Assembly: GCA_959019945.1 (NCBI GenBank)
Contig: CAUEQD010000023.1
Span: 1 to 33,598 of the forward strand
DNA length: 33,598 nucleotides
DNA from: an uncultured Collinsella sp.
Lineage (GTDB): Bacteria > Actinomycetota > Coriobacteriia > Coriobacteriales > Coriobacteriaceae
Reading direction: 5' to 3'
In this document: positions 22,726 through 31,419 of the stretch, piece by piece
Position numbering within the stretch: the stretch's first letter is position 1
Layout of the letters: each line of letters begins with the position of its first letter
Notes under the pieces: generated by a model
What the model was told of the DNA's origin: nothing
Seen by the model: the letters and a program-made list of their open reading frames with translations, nothing else
Databases searched by the model: none
Program-made: the position numbers and the translations under genes

Positions 22726-23625
22726 TTAGCGGCAAAGCTCCTTGATGCGCGTGACAGCGCGTTCGATGTGTTCTTGCGGGGTGGAGGCTCCGGCGGTGAT
22801 GCCGATGTGGCGCGCGTTGGCAAACCACGTAGCCTGGAGCTCGGAAGCTTCTTCGATGTGATGCGTGCGCTCGCAGGCGTCTGCGCAAATCTGCGCCAAG
22901 CGGCGGGTGTTGCCCGAGTTCTTGCCACCCACGACGACCATGCAATCACAGCGTTTGGCAAGCGATGCGGCTGCCTGCTGGCGCTCGCTCGTGGCGGCGC
23001 AGATGGTGTTGATCACGCGCAGCTCCTGTACGCGCGGGGTGATGGCAGCCACGACCTCGGCGAGGTTCTGCGCGGTCTGGGTGGTCTGCACAACCAGGCC
23101 CACCTTGCCCTTGAGCGACAAGGCGTTGGCGTCGGCGGCACAGCTCACGACTTGCGCATCATTGCCGGCGTGGCCCAGGATGCCCTCCACCTCGGGATGG
23201 CCCGGCTCGCCTACGACCACCACGCGGTAGCCCTCGCGCACCAGGCGCTCGGCTGCCATATGGACCTTCTTCACGTAGGGGCAGGTGGCGTCGACCACGT
23301 TGAGGCCACGCTTGCGGGCAGCATCGATCACCTGCGGCACCACTCCGTGCGCGCGAATGATTACGGTGCCCGATGCGGCGTCGTCCAGGTTCTCGGCCAG
23401 GCCAACGCCTGCCTCAGCAAGCTCGCGTACCACGATGGGGTTATGGATGAGCGGCCCCAAGGTATGGACCTGAGCGCACTCACCTGCCTGCGGTGCGGCG
23501 GCTAGCGCCATATCGAGCGCGCGCTGCACGCCGTAGCAAGTGCCGGCGTGGGCTGCGATCTCGATGGTGGGCGCGCCGTCCTGATCGGACGCAGTCACGG
23601 CGGTGTTCGTCACGTTCTCGCTCAT
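22726..23625 (-). CDS. ispH: 4-hydroxy-3-methylbut-2-enyl diphosphate reductase
   Basis: This is the last enzyme of the MEP isoprenoid pathway, a [4Fe-4S] protein giving IPP and DMAPP. The three cluster cysteines are present: C30 in AGTCYGV, C115 in DATCPYV and C209 in INTICAAT. HNP (about 61), RAHGV (91) and GNTRR are also seen. There is no fused S1 domain; 299 residues. The start 23625 (MSENVTN) is preferred over 23655, which lies inside plsC. plsC ends 2 bp upstream. Confidence 0.94.
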   Translation of the reverse strand: MSENVTNTAVTASDQDGAPTIEIAAHAGTCYGVQRALDMALAAAPQAGECAQVHTLGPLIHNPIVVRELAEAGVGLAENLDDAASGTVIIRAHGVVPQVIDAARKRGLNVVDATCPYVKKVHMAAERLVREGYRVVVVGEPGHPEVEGILGHAGNDAQVVSCAADANALSLKGKVGLVVQTTQTAQNLAEVVAAITPRVQELRVINTICAATSERQQAAASLAKRCDCMVVVGGKNSGNTRRLAQICADACERTHHIEEASELQATWFANARHIGITAGASTPQEHIERAVTRIKELCR

Positions 23626-23627
23626 GG

Positions 23628-24356
23628 CTAGAACCTGCCCGGATGTTCGGCGCACAGCTCGTCTCGCATGGCGTAGACGCGGTTCATGGCCTCGGACTCA
23701 AACCATTCCAGGCGCTCCGTGCGCTTAAGCCCGGCCGGTGCGTCGGAAAGCGAGACAGCCTTGCCGGCGCGGATCCAGCATTTCTTGGGACGCATGATCT
23801 TTTTGCCCGCGGGCGTGATGTCGGACCAGCCGCAAATGGCGAGCGGGTTCACAGGTGCCTTGCCCATCTGAGCGATGAGCGCAAAACCGCCGTGGACCTC
23901 GGGTTTGATCTCGCGCGAGCGGATGCGCGTGCCCTCGGGGAAGATCAGAACGTCCTCGCCGCGCTGCAGCGCATGCTGGGCGGCGCGCAGGCACTTCATA
24001 TCGGCAGTGCCACGCTCCACGGGGATGCCGCCAACGCGGCTAAAGGCCCAGCGCACAATCTTGCTCTTGGCGAACTCGGACTTAAAGATGGGACGAATGC
24101 GGCGCCCCCCAAAGAACAGCGCCGTCTCCACGGCCAAGAGCTCGGCCATCGAGGTGTGGTTGCAGATGACCACGCTGCCGCGGCCTTCCTGGCGCTCAAA
24201 CAGAAGATCGGCGTCCTCGACCTTCCAGCGCCACATGAGCTTGGAGAAGGCCCAAAGGATGGCCATGACTACGACGACGGTGCCGCGGATGAGCGCTGGA
24301 AACTCGGCGTAGGGGGCGTTGTAATAGTCCTCGGGCGTCTGCTGAAACAGGCGCAT
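23628..24356 (-). CDS. plsC: 1-acyl-glycerol-3-phosphate acyltransferase with altered HX4D motif
   Basis: This enzyme makes phosphatidate from lysophosphatidate. An N-terminal hydrophobic segment (about 22-40) is followed by the acyltransferase domain. The catalytic motif is NHTSMAE (H67...E72), so the usual aspartate of H-X4-D is glutamate. The other motifs are regular: VGGIPVERG, FPEGTR (139-144) and VNPLAICG. The length is 242. AAAGGAGGT precedes the start, inside the end of cmk. The E for D change is conservative but unusual; activity may still be possible. A sister acyltransferase with a related substrate is an alternative. Confidence 0.88.
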   Translation of the reverse strand: MRLFQQTPEDYYNAPYAEFPALIRGTVVVVMAILWAFSKLMWRWKVEDADLLFERQEGRGSVVICNHTSMAELLAVETALFFGGRRIRPIFKSEFAKSKIVRWAFSRVGGIPVERGTADMKCLRAAQHALQRGEDVLIFPEGTRIRSREIKPEVHGGFALIAQMGKAPVNPLAICGWSDITPAGKKIMRPKKCWIRAGKAVSLSDAPAGLKRTERLEWFESEAMNRVYAMRDELCAEHPGRF

Positions 24357-24359
24357 GGG

Positions 24360-25046
24360 CTACCTCCTTTGGTTGATAAGGTCCTCGATTATCGAGACGA
24401 CCTCGTCGATGGTGTGGGCGGTGGAGTCGACGTGCACGGCGTCCTCGGCGGGCACGAGCGGGGCGACCTCGCGGCTGCTGTCAAGCTTGTCGCGCTGCCT
24501 AAGGGCGTCGAGGGTCTCGTCGACCTCGGCCTCGAGTTGCGCGGGCGTGAGCGGCTGGGCGTCGTTTTGGTGACGCTGCAGCACGCGGCGGCGGGCGCGC
24601 TCGCGCGGGTCGGCGGTCAGGAAGACCTTGACCTGCGCGTTAGGGAACACGACGGTTCCGATGTCGCGACCCTCGGCCACGATATCGCGGTCCTCGGCGG
24701 CGCGGCGCTGATGGATGAGCATGGCGGCGCGCACGCCCGGGTAGGCCGAGACCTTGGACACGTTGGCGTCGACCTGCGGGGTGCGGATGGCGGCCGAAGC
24801 GTCCTGGCCGTCGATGGTCAGGCGCGTGTCTTCGCCAGTGCCGTTGGTAAAGCGGATCTCGATCTGCTCGGCGAGGGCGTCGATGGCCGCCTCGTCGTCC
24901 AGGTCGATGCCGCGGTCGAGCGCGGCGAAGGTGACGGCGCGATACATGGCGCCCGTGTCGAGCTTGTTAAAGCCCAGCTGGCGGGCGATCTCCTTGGCGA
25001 TGGTGGACTTGCCGGAACCGGCGGGGCCGTCGATGGCGACGATCAT
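24360..25046 (-). CDS. cmk: Cytidylate kinase
   Basis: This enzyme phosphorylates CMP and dCMP with ATP. Its P-loop is IDGPAGSGKST at the N-terminus, followed by KLDTGAMYRAVT, an EGRDIGTVVFPNA segment that binds the base and ribose, and DPRERARRR in the lid. At 228 residues it has the normal full length of the Cmk family. AAGGAAG precedes the ATG. It lies 66 bp after rluB and just before plsC, an order common in Actinobacteria and Firmicutes. Confidence 0.95.
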   Translation of the reverse strand: MIVAIDGPAGSGKSTIAKEIARQLGFNKLDTGAMYRAVTFAALDRGIDLDDEAAIDALAEQIEIRFTNGTGEDTRLTIDGQDASAAIRTPQVDANVSKVSAYPGVRAAMLIHQRRAAEDRDIVAEGRDIGTVVFPNAQVKVFLTADPRERARRRVLQRHQNDAQPLTPAQLEAEVDETLDALRQRDKLDSSREVAPLVPAEDAVHVDSTAHTIDEVVSIIEDLINQRR

Positions 25047-25112
25047 GCAATGCTTCCTTTCGATGGTTGACGTGCTGGTATGGTTCGCGGGCGTTGAGGC
25101 GCGGCGGGTTGC

Positions 25113-26078
25113 CTAGCCCGTGTAGCGCTCGCGGTAGGTGTTGCGCTTGGGTGCGGAGCCGTGGCTGCCGTGGTGACGCGTGCGGCTGGCGGGCGTGTCT
25201 TGGGGCTTGTCGCCGTTGCGCTTTGCGCTCGCCTGTTTGGGCGGGATGCCACCGCTTTTGAGGATCTGCACCTCGCGGTCGGTGAGCTCGCGCCACGAGC
25301 CCTTGGCCACGTCCTTGAGCTCCAGGCCGGCAAAGTTGCAGCGGTGCAGACGGATCACCGGATGATGAATCTTGCTCAGCATGCGCTTGACCTGATTCTT
25401 GCGTCCCTCGCGGATGATGACCTCGACGGCAGTGGTGCCGGGCTTGACGCCTTGCGGCGCCACTGCCTCGGCCTCGCGCGCGTTAATGACACGGCAGATT
25501 GCCGGCTGGCACAGGCCGTCGTCGAGCTCGATGCCACGGCGGAGCGGTTCTAGATCGCGGTCGGTCAGTCGCCCGTCCACGAGCGCCTGGTAGGTCTTGT
25601 AGACGTGTTTGCTGGGGTGCAGCAGGTCCTGCGATAGGTCGCCGTCGGTGGTAAAGAGCAAAAGGCCCGTGGTGTCGCGGTCCAGGCGACCCACCGGGAA
25701 AAGTCCCGGAAAGCGGTCGCGGGGGACCAGGTCGGCCACACAAGGGCGCTCCTGCGGGTCGCTCATGGTGGTGAGGTAGCCGGTCGGCTTGTAGAGCATC
25801 AAGTACACGGCGCCTTGGTTGAGCTTGACGACCATGCCGTCGACCTCGATGTGGTCGCGGTCGACGTCGACCTTGGTGCCCAGCTCGGTCGCGACCTGGC
25901 CGTTGACGGTCACGCGACCGGCGGTCATCAGGTCCTCCGAGCCGCGGCGGCTCGCCACGCCCGCGCGCGCCAAAAAGCGCTGCAGGCGCATGGTGTGCGG
26001 ATAGACGGACTGGGCGTCGGTTGCGGGTACTGCGTTGCCCATGGCACGCGTCTCCCCTACTTCGTTAGTCCTCGTCAT
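25113..26078 (-). CDS. rluB: Pseudouridine synthase RluB-type (23S rRNA)
   Basis: The N-terminal S4 domain (MRLQRFLARAGVASRRGSED) is followed by the RsuA/RluB catalytic domain with GRLDRDTTGLLLFTTDGDL, which carries the catalytic aspartate, and EGRKNQVKRML. The tail is long and basic (Lys/Arg/Pro/His-rich, about 50 residues). The start at 26078 follows GGAGGA at 5 nt and overlaps scpB by 14 bp. ATG 26042 (MGNAVPA) after GGGGAG is a fair alternative. The scpA-scpB-rluB order is the classical arrangement. Confidence 0.9.
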   Translation of the reverse strand: MTRTNEVGETRAMGNAVPATDAQSVYPHTMRLQRFLARAGVASRRGSEDLMTAGRVTVNGQVATELGTKVDVDRDHIEVDGMVVKLNQGAVYLMLYKPTGYLTTMSDPQERPCVADLVPRDRFPGLFPVGRLDRDTTGLLLFTTDGDLSQDLLHPSKHVYKTYQALVDGRLTDRDLEPLRRGIELDDGLCQPAICRVINAREAEAVAPQGVKPGTTAVEVIIREGRKNQVKRMLSKIHHPVIRLHRCNFAGLELKDVAKGSWRELTDREVQILKSGGIPPKQASAKRNGDKPQDTPASRTRHHGSHGSAPKRNTYRERYTG

Positions 26079-26793
26079 GTAAATCCTCCGAGGGGTCGTC
26101 GACGACCAGGGTCTCCAAGTCCTCGACTGCCTCAACATCTTCAACATCGGTATCGAGCAGTTCGCGCTCTTCGTCCAGGTCTTCGGCCTGCTCCTCGAGC
26201 GTGGACTGAATACTGCGGCCGCTCAGGCGCTCGCGGATAAACTGACGCGACTGCTCGTCGGGGGCAAACTGCTCCAGATCGGGCAGATCACGGGTGGAGC
26301 GCAGGCCGAATTTTTCCAAGAAGGCGTTGGTCGTGCCGTAGATGATGGCTTGACCGCGCTGGGGGTCGCGGCCGAGCTCACGCACCAGGCCCTTGTCGAC
26401 GAGTGACGCAATGACGCCGTCGGAATTGACGCCACGGATGCCCTTGACCACCTCGCGCGTCACAGGCTGGTGGTATGCGATGACGGCCAGGGTTTCGAGC
26501 GCCGCTTGCGACAGCTTTTGCGTGTCCCAGCTCAGCACGTAGGCCTCGACCACGTCGTGGTAGGCGGGGTGAGTAAACAGGCGCCAGCCGCCGGCGACCT
26601 CGCGCAGCTGAAAGCCGCGGTTGGCCTCCTCATACTCAACCTTGAGCTCGGCGAGCAGCGACGCGCATTCGCCCGGGGCGATATCCAACGCACCTGCCAG
26701 CGCGGGTGCGCTCACGGGGTCGCTCGACACCAGCAGCAGCGCCTCGAGGGCGCCTTTGAGGCTGTTTGCCTCCAGCGTGGAAAGGGTTGACAT
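26065..26793 (-). CDS. scpB: Segregation and condensation protein B
   Basis: This is the kleisin-associated winged-helix subunit of the SMC-ScpAB condensin. Two winged-helix regions are visible: LKGALEALLLVSSDPVSAPA at the start and LSQAALETLAVIAYHQPVTR in the middle, followed by RGVNSDG and GRPQRG-like text (GRDPQRGQAIIYGTT). The acidic C-terminal tail (about 60 residues rich in Asp/Glu) is longer than usual. TAGGAG precedes the start. It lies 11 bp after scpA. Confidence 0.94.
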   Translation of the reverse strand: MSTLSTLEANSLKGALEALLLVSSDPVSAPALAGALDIAPGECASLLAELKVEYEEANRGFQLREVAGGWRLFTHPAYHDVVEAYVLSWDTQKLSQAALETLAVIAYHQPVTREVVKGIRGVNSDGVIASLVDKGLVRELGRDPQRGQAIIYGTTNAFLEKFGLRSTRDLPDLEQFAPDEQSRQFIRERLSGRSIQSTLEEQAEDLDEERELLDTDVEDVEAVEDLETLVVDDPSEDLHDED

Positions 26794-26804
26794 GGTTGCG
26801 GCTC

Positions 26805-27614
26805 CTATTCGGTGAGCTCGGGGCCCTCGCCGGGCACATAGGCCTCGGCGCCCTCGACGCGGTTGATGCGGATGGTTCCAAAGATCTCGTCCTGGCTCAG
26901 CGTGAGCGAGCCGCGCTTGGCGAGCTCAAGCATAGCTAGGAAGGTGACGACGAGCTGCTCGGTGGTGGCGTCGCCGTCCAGCAGCTCGCGGAAGGTGCAG
27001 GCTTGGTGTGCCATGGTAAAGCGGTCGACCGAGGCCACCGTCAGGTCGAGCGGCACGCGATGCGGTGCCACGTGCTCGGCCTCCAGCAGGAAGGTCTGGC
27101 GTTTGCCGTCCAGGTCGGCGCAGATGACGGCGAGGCCGCGCAGGGTAATGCCGGCCAGATAGTCGGGCATAAGGCCTAGGAACTCGGGGTCGGGGCCGGC
27201 CACGCGCGGATGCATGCGGCTCTCGGCCTGCATACGCGCGCCAAGGGCTGCCGCCGCGCCCTTAAACTGCTTGTAGGCGATCAGACGCTGGATCAGGACC
27301 TCGCGCAGGGCGTCGCCGTCGAGCGCACTGAGTTCCTCGAGGTCTTCGTCGTCCTCGTCATCGTCGACTGTCTTGCGCGGGGCCTCCTGGGGCACCAACG
27401 AGGCGGCCTTGATGTCCAAAAGAGTTGCCGCGACCAGCAAAAAGTCGCTCGCCACGTCCAGGTCCAGCGCCTCGATGCGCTCGGCCTCGGCAAGGTATTG
27501 CTCGGCTACCTCGCTGATCGAGATGGCACCGATATCAACTTTTTGGCGGGTTACCAGCTGCAGCAGCAGGTCGAACGGTCCGCTGTAGACCTGCGTCGAC
27601 ACGCGATACGACAT
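26805..27614 (-). CDS. scpA: Segregation and condensation protein A
   Basis: This is the kleisin subunit that links the SMC heads. The N-terminal signature is YSGPFDLLLQLVTRQKVDIG, followed by ISEVAEQYL and FLLVAATLLDIKAASLVP. An acidic insert (DDDEDDEDLEEL) precedes the middle part, and the C-terminal winged helix includes VTFLAMLELAKRGSLTLSQ. The length is 269. AAAGGAGGT precedes the ATG. Confidence 0.94.
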   Translation of the reverse strand: MSYRVSTQVYSGPFDLLLQLVTRQKVDIGAISISEVAEQYLAEAERIEALDLDVASDFLLVAATLLDIKAASLVPQEAPRKTVDDDEDDEDLEELSALDGDALREVLIQRLIAYKQFKGAAAALGARMQAESRMHPRVAGPDPEFLGLMPDYLAGITLRGLAVICADLDGKRQTFLLEAEHVAPHRVPLDLTVASVDRFTMAHQACTFRELLDGDATTEQLVVTFLAMLELAKRGSLTLSQDEIFGTIRINRVEGAEAYVPGEGPELTE

Positions 27615-27698
27615 ATTCGACCTCCTTTGACGGCGCCTTCGCGGCGCGGTTTGGGTGCATGTTACGACCGCTTTGCACGGTCGACCTGTTAGTTTACC

Positions 27699-28382
27699 TT
27701 AGATGCCGGCGATTGCGAAGTTGAGCAGCTGCTCAGCAAGCGGATACACGGTAACGTCGAAATAGCGGCCGATCACGTCGATGCCGGTCCACATGGGCAG
27801 CAGGTACAGCACCAGGATGAGTATGGGCATAGCGTATTGCTGCAGGCGGTAATAGTTGTTGAGCGCCTTGCCCTTGAGGAAGGGCACGATGATCGACGAG
27901 CCATCGAGCGGCGGAATCGGGATGAGGTTGAAGAACGCAAGCGACAGGTTGACCACGATGAACGTAGCGCCGAAATTCATGATCTGTGATGCCAGGGCAA
28001 AGGACATGCTGGTGTAGAGGCTGCCATAGGCCAGGCGCATGAGGACCGCGGCAAGACACGCGAGTGCGATGTTGGACGCGGGGCCGGCCACGCTCACCAG
28101 GACCTCGTCGCGCTTGGGGTGCTTGAGGTTGTTGAGGTAGACGGGCACTGGCTTGGCGAAGGCGAACACCGGGCCGCCGGCGGCAAGCATGAGCAGAGGC
28201 AGGATGATGGTGCCAAACGGGTCGATATGGTTGAGCGGGTTGAGCGAGACGCGGCCACGGGAGCGGGCCGTCTTGTCGCCAAGCGCCCAGGCCGCGGCTG
28301 CGTGCGCGCTCTCGTGGATAACGATGCCCACGATGACGGCGACCGCGCTGGCGAGTAGGTTCATGAGGTAGCTGCCGGACAT
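27699..28382 (-). CDS. Site-2 protease family (M50) membrane metalloprotease
   Basis: The zinc-binding motif HESAH (H23, E24, H27) lies in the first membrane segment, followed by SRGRVSLNPLNHIDPFG. The second metal motif is NLIPIPPLDG near residue 160, with about five membrane segments over 227 residues. This is the short, PDZ-less group common next to scpA in Gram-positive genomes. Its substrate is unknown. AGGGGAT precedes the start. Confidence 0.9.
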   Translation of the reverse strand: MSGSYLMNLLASAVAVIVGIVIHESAHAAAAWALGDKTARSRGRVSLNPLNHIDPFGTIILPLLMLAAGGPVFAFAKPVPVYLNNLKHPKRDEVLVSVAGPASNIALACLAAVLMRLAYGSLYTSMSFALASQIMNFGATFIVVNLSLAFFNLIPIPPLDGSSIIVPFLKGKALNNYYRLQQYAMPILILVLYLLPMWTGIDVIGRYFDVTVYPLAEQLLNFAIAGI

Positions 28383-28391
28383 GTCGATCCC

Positions 28392-28658
28392 CTAGCGGAC
28401 GCGGCGCGAGGCGCGCGTGAGCAAGTAGTCGGCCACAAACAGGATGACGGCCACGATGGCGTAATCCAAGCGGAACACGCCGCCAAAAGGTGAAGTGATG
28501 ACGCCATAGCCGGCAATGGCGCTCGGCAGTGCGCGAGAAAGCTCAACGACAAAGCCCACGATCTGCAGCTTGGCGGTGAGGCCGCTAAAGCACAGCAGCA
28601 CGGTCATCGCGCTCATAAAGATGCCGCAGATGCGACAAGCGATGGCGATGATGCTCAT
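28392..28658 (-). CDS. Small membrane protein, 88 aa
   Basis: The frame opens upstream inside the ABC-F gene; the likely start is ATG 28658 or GTG 28664, just after the ABC-F stop (28675), with a weak AAGG. The product has an N-terminal helix (about 1-25), a second helix (about 28-48) and a C-terminal helix (about 62-80) ending in a basic RASRRVR. I do not recognise the family. It sits between the ABC-F gene and the M50 protease in the same direction. Confidence 0.65.
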   Translation of the reverse strand: MSIIAIACRICGIFMSAMTVLLCFSGLTAKLQIVGFVVELSRALPSAIAGYGVITSPFGGVFRLDYAIVAVILFVADYLLTRASRRVR

Positions 28659-28674
28659 CGCCACGGCAGCGGCC

Positions 28675-30708
28675 TTACGAGAGTTCACGCGCGGTCTCCT
28701 CTTCGATCTGGGTGGAAAGCTCCAGCCATTCGTCTTCGAGCTTGGGCAGCTCTTGCTTAAGGCCGTTATATTCCCCCAGCGCGGCGTTGAACTTATCCTG
28801 ATCGGCATAAAGCTCTTCGCTCGCCATCAATTCCATAAGCTCGTCATAGCGGGCACGCTTTTTGTCCAGCTCTGCCTCGATCTTCTTGAGCTGGTTGCGC
28901 ACGCCCTTGAGCTTTTTGTTGAGTGCGGCACGGGCCTGGGCCTCGGCGCGCTTTTGCTCCTTGGTCTTTTTGCCCTCGGCAGGCTTGGAAGCGGTGGCGG
29001 GAGTGTCGGGCTGGGCCGCGGTGACCTTGGCGGACTTGGTCGCGGCCGGTGCACTCTCCCCTGCCGCCTCGGCGGCGGCGCGGGCTGCGAGGTCCTCGCG
29101 CTTGTAGAGGTAGTAGTCGTAGTCGCCGTCATAGACCGTGACCTTGCCGTCGCGGATGTCGATCACGCGGTTGGCCACGGCGCGCACCAGGTGCTCGTCG
29201 TGGCTGATTAGCACGATGGTGCCGGGGAAGTTTTGCAGGGCGTTCTCGAGCATGTCCACCGAGTCGATGTCCAGGTGGTTGGTGGGCTCGTCCAGGCACA
29301 GGAGCGCCTCGGGGGCCATGAGCATCTTGGCGAGCGCCAGACGCGCCTTTTCGCCGCCGGAGAGGACGCGAACCTGTTTCTCGATGGAATCGTTGTCGCT
29401 AAACAGGAAGGCGCCCAGCAGGCTGCGCTGCTGCGGCACGGTCCACTTGGGCGTGACGGTGTCGATCTCTTGCAGGACTGTGTTGGACTCGGTCATGCCC
29501 TCGAGTGCGTGCTGGGCGTAGTAGGCCACGCCCACGTTGGTGCCCAGTTCGCGGGTGCCGGTGGTGGGTGGCTCCAGGCCGGCGAGGATCTTCATGAGCG
29601 TGGACTTGCCGGCGCCGTTGGGGCCGACGAGCGCCACGTGCTCGCCGCGGTAGAGCTTGAGGTCGATGTCGCTGTAAATGTGCTTATCGCCGTATGACTT
29701 GGAGACGCCCTCGAGGCCCACGACCATGTCGCCGGAGCGCGGCGGGTCGGGGAACTTAAAGTCGATGTGCTTGTGGCCCTCGGGCAGGATGACGAGCTCC
29801 TTTTTGATCTGCTCGATCTTGCGGATGCGCTCCTGGGCCTGGGCGGCCTTGGTGGGCTTGTAGCGGAACTTGTCGACGAAGACCTGCATGTGGGCGATGT
29901 CGCGCTCCTGGGCGGCGCGCTTGGCGCGCATCTGCTCCAGGTTGTCCTCGCGCTGCTTGAGGTAGCTGCTGTAGTTGCCGGTGTAGGTGGTCACGCGGCG
30001 GTTCTCGAGCGCGGCGACGTGGTCGACGCAGGCGTCCATGAAGGCGCGGTCGTGGCTGACGATGAGGACGGCGCCGTCGTAGTTGGCAATAAAGCCGCGC
30101 AGCCACTGGACGCTCTCGAGGTCCAAGTGGTTGGTGGGCTCGTCCAGAAGCAGCAGGTCGGGGTGGCGCAGGAAGAGCTTGGCGAGCGCGATGCGCATCT
30201 GCCAGCCGCCCGAGAACTCGGAGCACGGGCGCTCAAAGTCGGTGACCTTAAAGCCCAGACCGGATAGGATCTTACGGGCGTTGCTCTCGAGCTCGTAGCC
30301 GCCCAGGTGCTCAAAGCGGTCCTGGACCTGGCCATACTCGTTAAGGAGTGCGTCGACGTCCTTCCCCTGTTCGGAGAGCTCGGTGATCTGGGCCTGCAGC
30401 TCGTTGGCGCGCTCGCCCATGCGGCGGATTTCCTTGGCAGCGGCCATGACCTCGGCGAGAATGGTGGTGTCCTTTTGCTCCAGGTTGGTTTCCTGCTCTA
30501 GGTAGCCCACCTGGCAGTCCTTGGCGTACTGGACCTGGCCGGCGTCTGGGCTGTCGATGCCCATGATGATTTTGAGCATGGTGGTTTTGCCGGCGCCGTT
30601 GGGTCCCACGAGCGCGAAGCGCTCGCCGGGGTTGATCTGGAAGGACGCGCCGCTAAAGAGGACGCGTGCGCCGAAGCTTTTTTCGATCTTGTCGACCAGG
30701 AGGATCAT
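28675..30708 (-). CDS. ABC-F family ATPase (ribosome-associated type)
   Basis: Two ABC domains lie in one soluble chain: GPNGAGKTT (about 35), FSGGWQMR and LLLLDEPTNHLD in the first; GPNGAGKST, LSGGEKARL and LLCLDEPTNHLD in the second. The two are joined by a charged linker (about 230-310). No membrane segment is present. Such proteins bind the ribosomal E site and influence translation or antibiotic resistance. The C-terminal region (about 520-677) is Ala/Lys/Glu-rich and ends in a coiled coil, as in Uup/YdiF-type members rather than EttA. The start at 30708 (MILLVDKIEKSFGA) follows AAAGGCGG; 677 residues. It is the first gene of the cluster. Confidence 0.93.
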   Translation of the reverse strand: MILLVDKIEKSFGARVLFSGASFQINPGERFALVGPNGAGKTTMLKIIMGIDSPDAGQVQYAKDCQVGYLEQETNLEQKDTTILAEVMAAAKEIRRMGERANELQAQITELSEQGKDVDALLNEYGQVQDRFEHLGGYELESNARKILSGLGFKVTDFERPCSEFSGGWQMRIALAKLFLRHPDLLLLDEPTNHLDLESVQWLRGFIANYDGAVLIVSHDRAFMDACVDHVAALENRRVTTYTGNYSSYLKQREDNLEQMRAKRAAQERDIAHMQVFVDKFRYKPTKAAQAQERIRKIEQIKKELVILPEGHKHIDFKFPDPPRSGDMVVGLEGVSKSYGDKHIYSDIDLKLYRGEHVALVGPNGAGKSTLMKILAGLEPPTTGTRELGTNVGVAYYAQHALEGMTESNTVLQEIDTVTPKWTVPQQRSLLGAFLFSDNDSIEKQVRVLSGGEKARLALAKMLMAPEALLCLDEPTNHLDIDSVDMLENALQNFPGTIVLISHDEHLVRAVANRVIDIRDGKVTVYDGDYDYYLYKREDLAARAAAEAAGESAPAATKSAKVTAAQPDTPATASKPAEGKKTKEQKRAEAQARAALNKKLKGVRNQLKKIEAELDKKRARYDELMELMASEELYADQDKFNAALGEYNGLKQELPKLEDEWLELSTQIEEETARELS

Positions 30709-30739
30709 GGTGCCGCCTTTGACCTTGTGTGCCAATATG

Positions 30740-30767
30740 AAAAAAGGCCCCAACTTGCGTTGGAGCC
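30740..30767 (-). terminator. Terminator of tRNA-Ala copy 1
   Basis: Minus-strand stem GGCTCCAAC/GTTGGGGCC (one G-U) with loop GCAA, followed by TTTTTT. Confidence 0.9.
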
Positions 30768-30783
30768 TCATTCAATGCTCGGG

Positions 30784-30856
30784 TGGAGACGAGGGGGATC
30801 GAACCCCTGACCTCTTGACTGCCAGTCAAGCGCTCTCCCAGCTGAGCTACGCCCCC
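30784..30856 (-). tRNA. tRNA-Ala(GGC), copy 1
   Basis: A 73-nt cloverleaf with acceptor GGGGGCG/CGTCTCC, anticodon loop CTGGCAG (GGC) and T loop TTCGATC. CCA is not encoded. Confidence 0.94.
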
Positions 30857-30868
30857 GTGCGAAGAAGT

Positions 30869-30897
30869 ACTATACGGGAACTCGGACGGCGATGCAA
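30869..30897 (-). promoter_or_regulatory. Promoter of tRNA-Ala copy 1
   Basis: On the minus strand TTGCAT (30892-30897) and TATAGT (30869-30874) are separated by 17 bp and lie just before the tRNA. Confidence 0.7.
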
Positions 30898-31000
30898 GGA
30901 CAATTTTGGAAAAACTTTCGCCGGCGCATCCCGCGCGGTAGCCCCAAGGCGTCCAGAAGCGGGCAACCTGGCCGCTTGCTGGCAGATATTGTTGCCTTTA

Positions 31001-31033
31001 AAAGCAAGCAGGCCAGACAAATTGCCTGGCCTG
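31001..31033 (-). terminator. Terminator of tRNA-Met/Ile2
   Basis: An 8-bp stem CAGGCCAG/CTGGCCTG around a 9-nt loop (31009-31033), followed on the minus strand by CTTGCTTTT. Confidence 0.75.
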
Positions 31034-31043
31034 TTGAAAAACC

Positions 31044-31119
31044 TGGTGGGCCCTCCGGGATTCGAACCCAGAACCCAGGGATTATGAGTCCCCTGCGCTA
31101 ACCGTTGCGCCAAGAGCCC
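31044..31119 (-). tRNA. tRNA with anticodon CAT (Met elongator or Ile2)
   Basis: A 76-nt cloverleaf with CCA encoded; acceptor GGGCTCT/AGGGCCC, anticodon loop CTCATAA, T loop TTCGAAT. It is not an initiator (the first acceptor pair is G-C). Whether it is elongator Met or lysidine-modified Ile2 cannot be settled by eye. Confidence 0.9.
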
Positions 31120-31261
31120 TTGTAAGTGATGAACTCGCACAGCCTTAGTAAAGACAATCTTGACAGTTCGCCACGTCGAAAAATACTACCATGCGATCGA
31201 TGCTCATTCAACGCACGATCTTTCTCGTGGTCTTCGAGCGAAGTAGTATTTGACTGATATG

Positions 31262-31289
31262 AAAAAAGGCCCCAACTTGCGTTGGAGCC
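31262..31289 (-). terminator. Terminator of tRNA-Ala copy 2
   Basis: Same hairpin and T tract as copy 1. Confidence 0.9.
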
Positions 31290-31305
31290 TCATTCAATGC
31301 TCGGG

Positions 31306-31378
31306 TGGAGACGAGGGGGATCGAACCCCTGACCTCTTGACTGCCAGTCAAGCGCTCTCCCAGCTGAGCTACGCCCCC
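31306..31378 (-). tRNA. tRNA-Ala(GGC), copy 2
   Basis: Identical in sequence to the tRNA at 30784-30856. Confidence 0.94.
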
Positions 31379-31390
31379 GTGCGAAGAAGT

Positions 31391-31419
31391 ACTATACGGG
31401 AACTCGCACGGCGATGCAA
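31391..31419 (-). promoter_or_regulatory. Promoter of tRNA-Ala copy 2
   Basis: Same TTGCAT (31414-31419) and TATAGT (31391-31396) with 17-bp spacing as copy 1. Confidence 0.7.

Larger units (their letters stand above)
30739..30925. repeat. Direct duplication of the tRNA-Ala unit, copy 1
   Basis: Terminator, tRNA, promoter and upstream sequence (about 187 bp) recur at 31261-31447, offset 522 bp. Only one difference is visible (CTCGGAC against CTCGCAC). Confidence 0.9.

Noticed and set aside
13629..30708. Many long frames on the plus strand opposite the housekeeping genes
   Set aside because: They are composition shadows of well-supported minus-strand genes and show no domain of their own.
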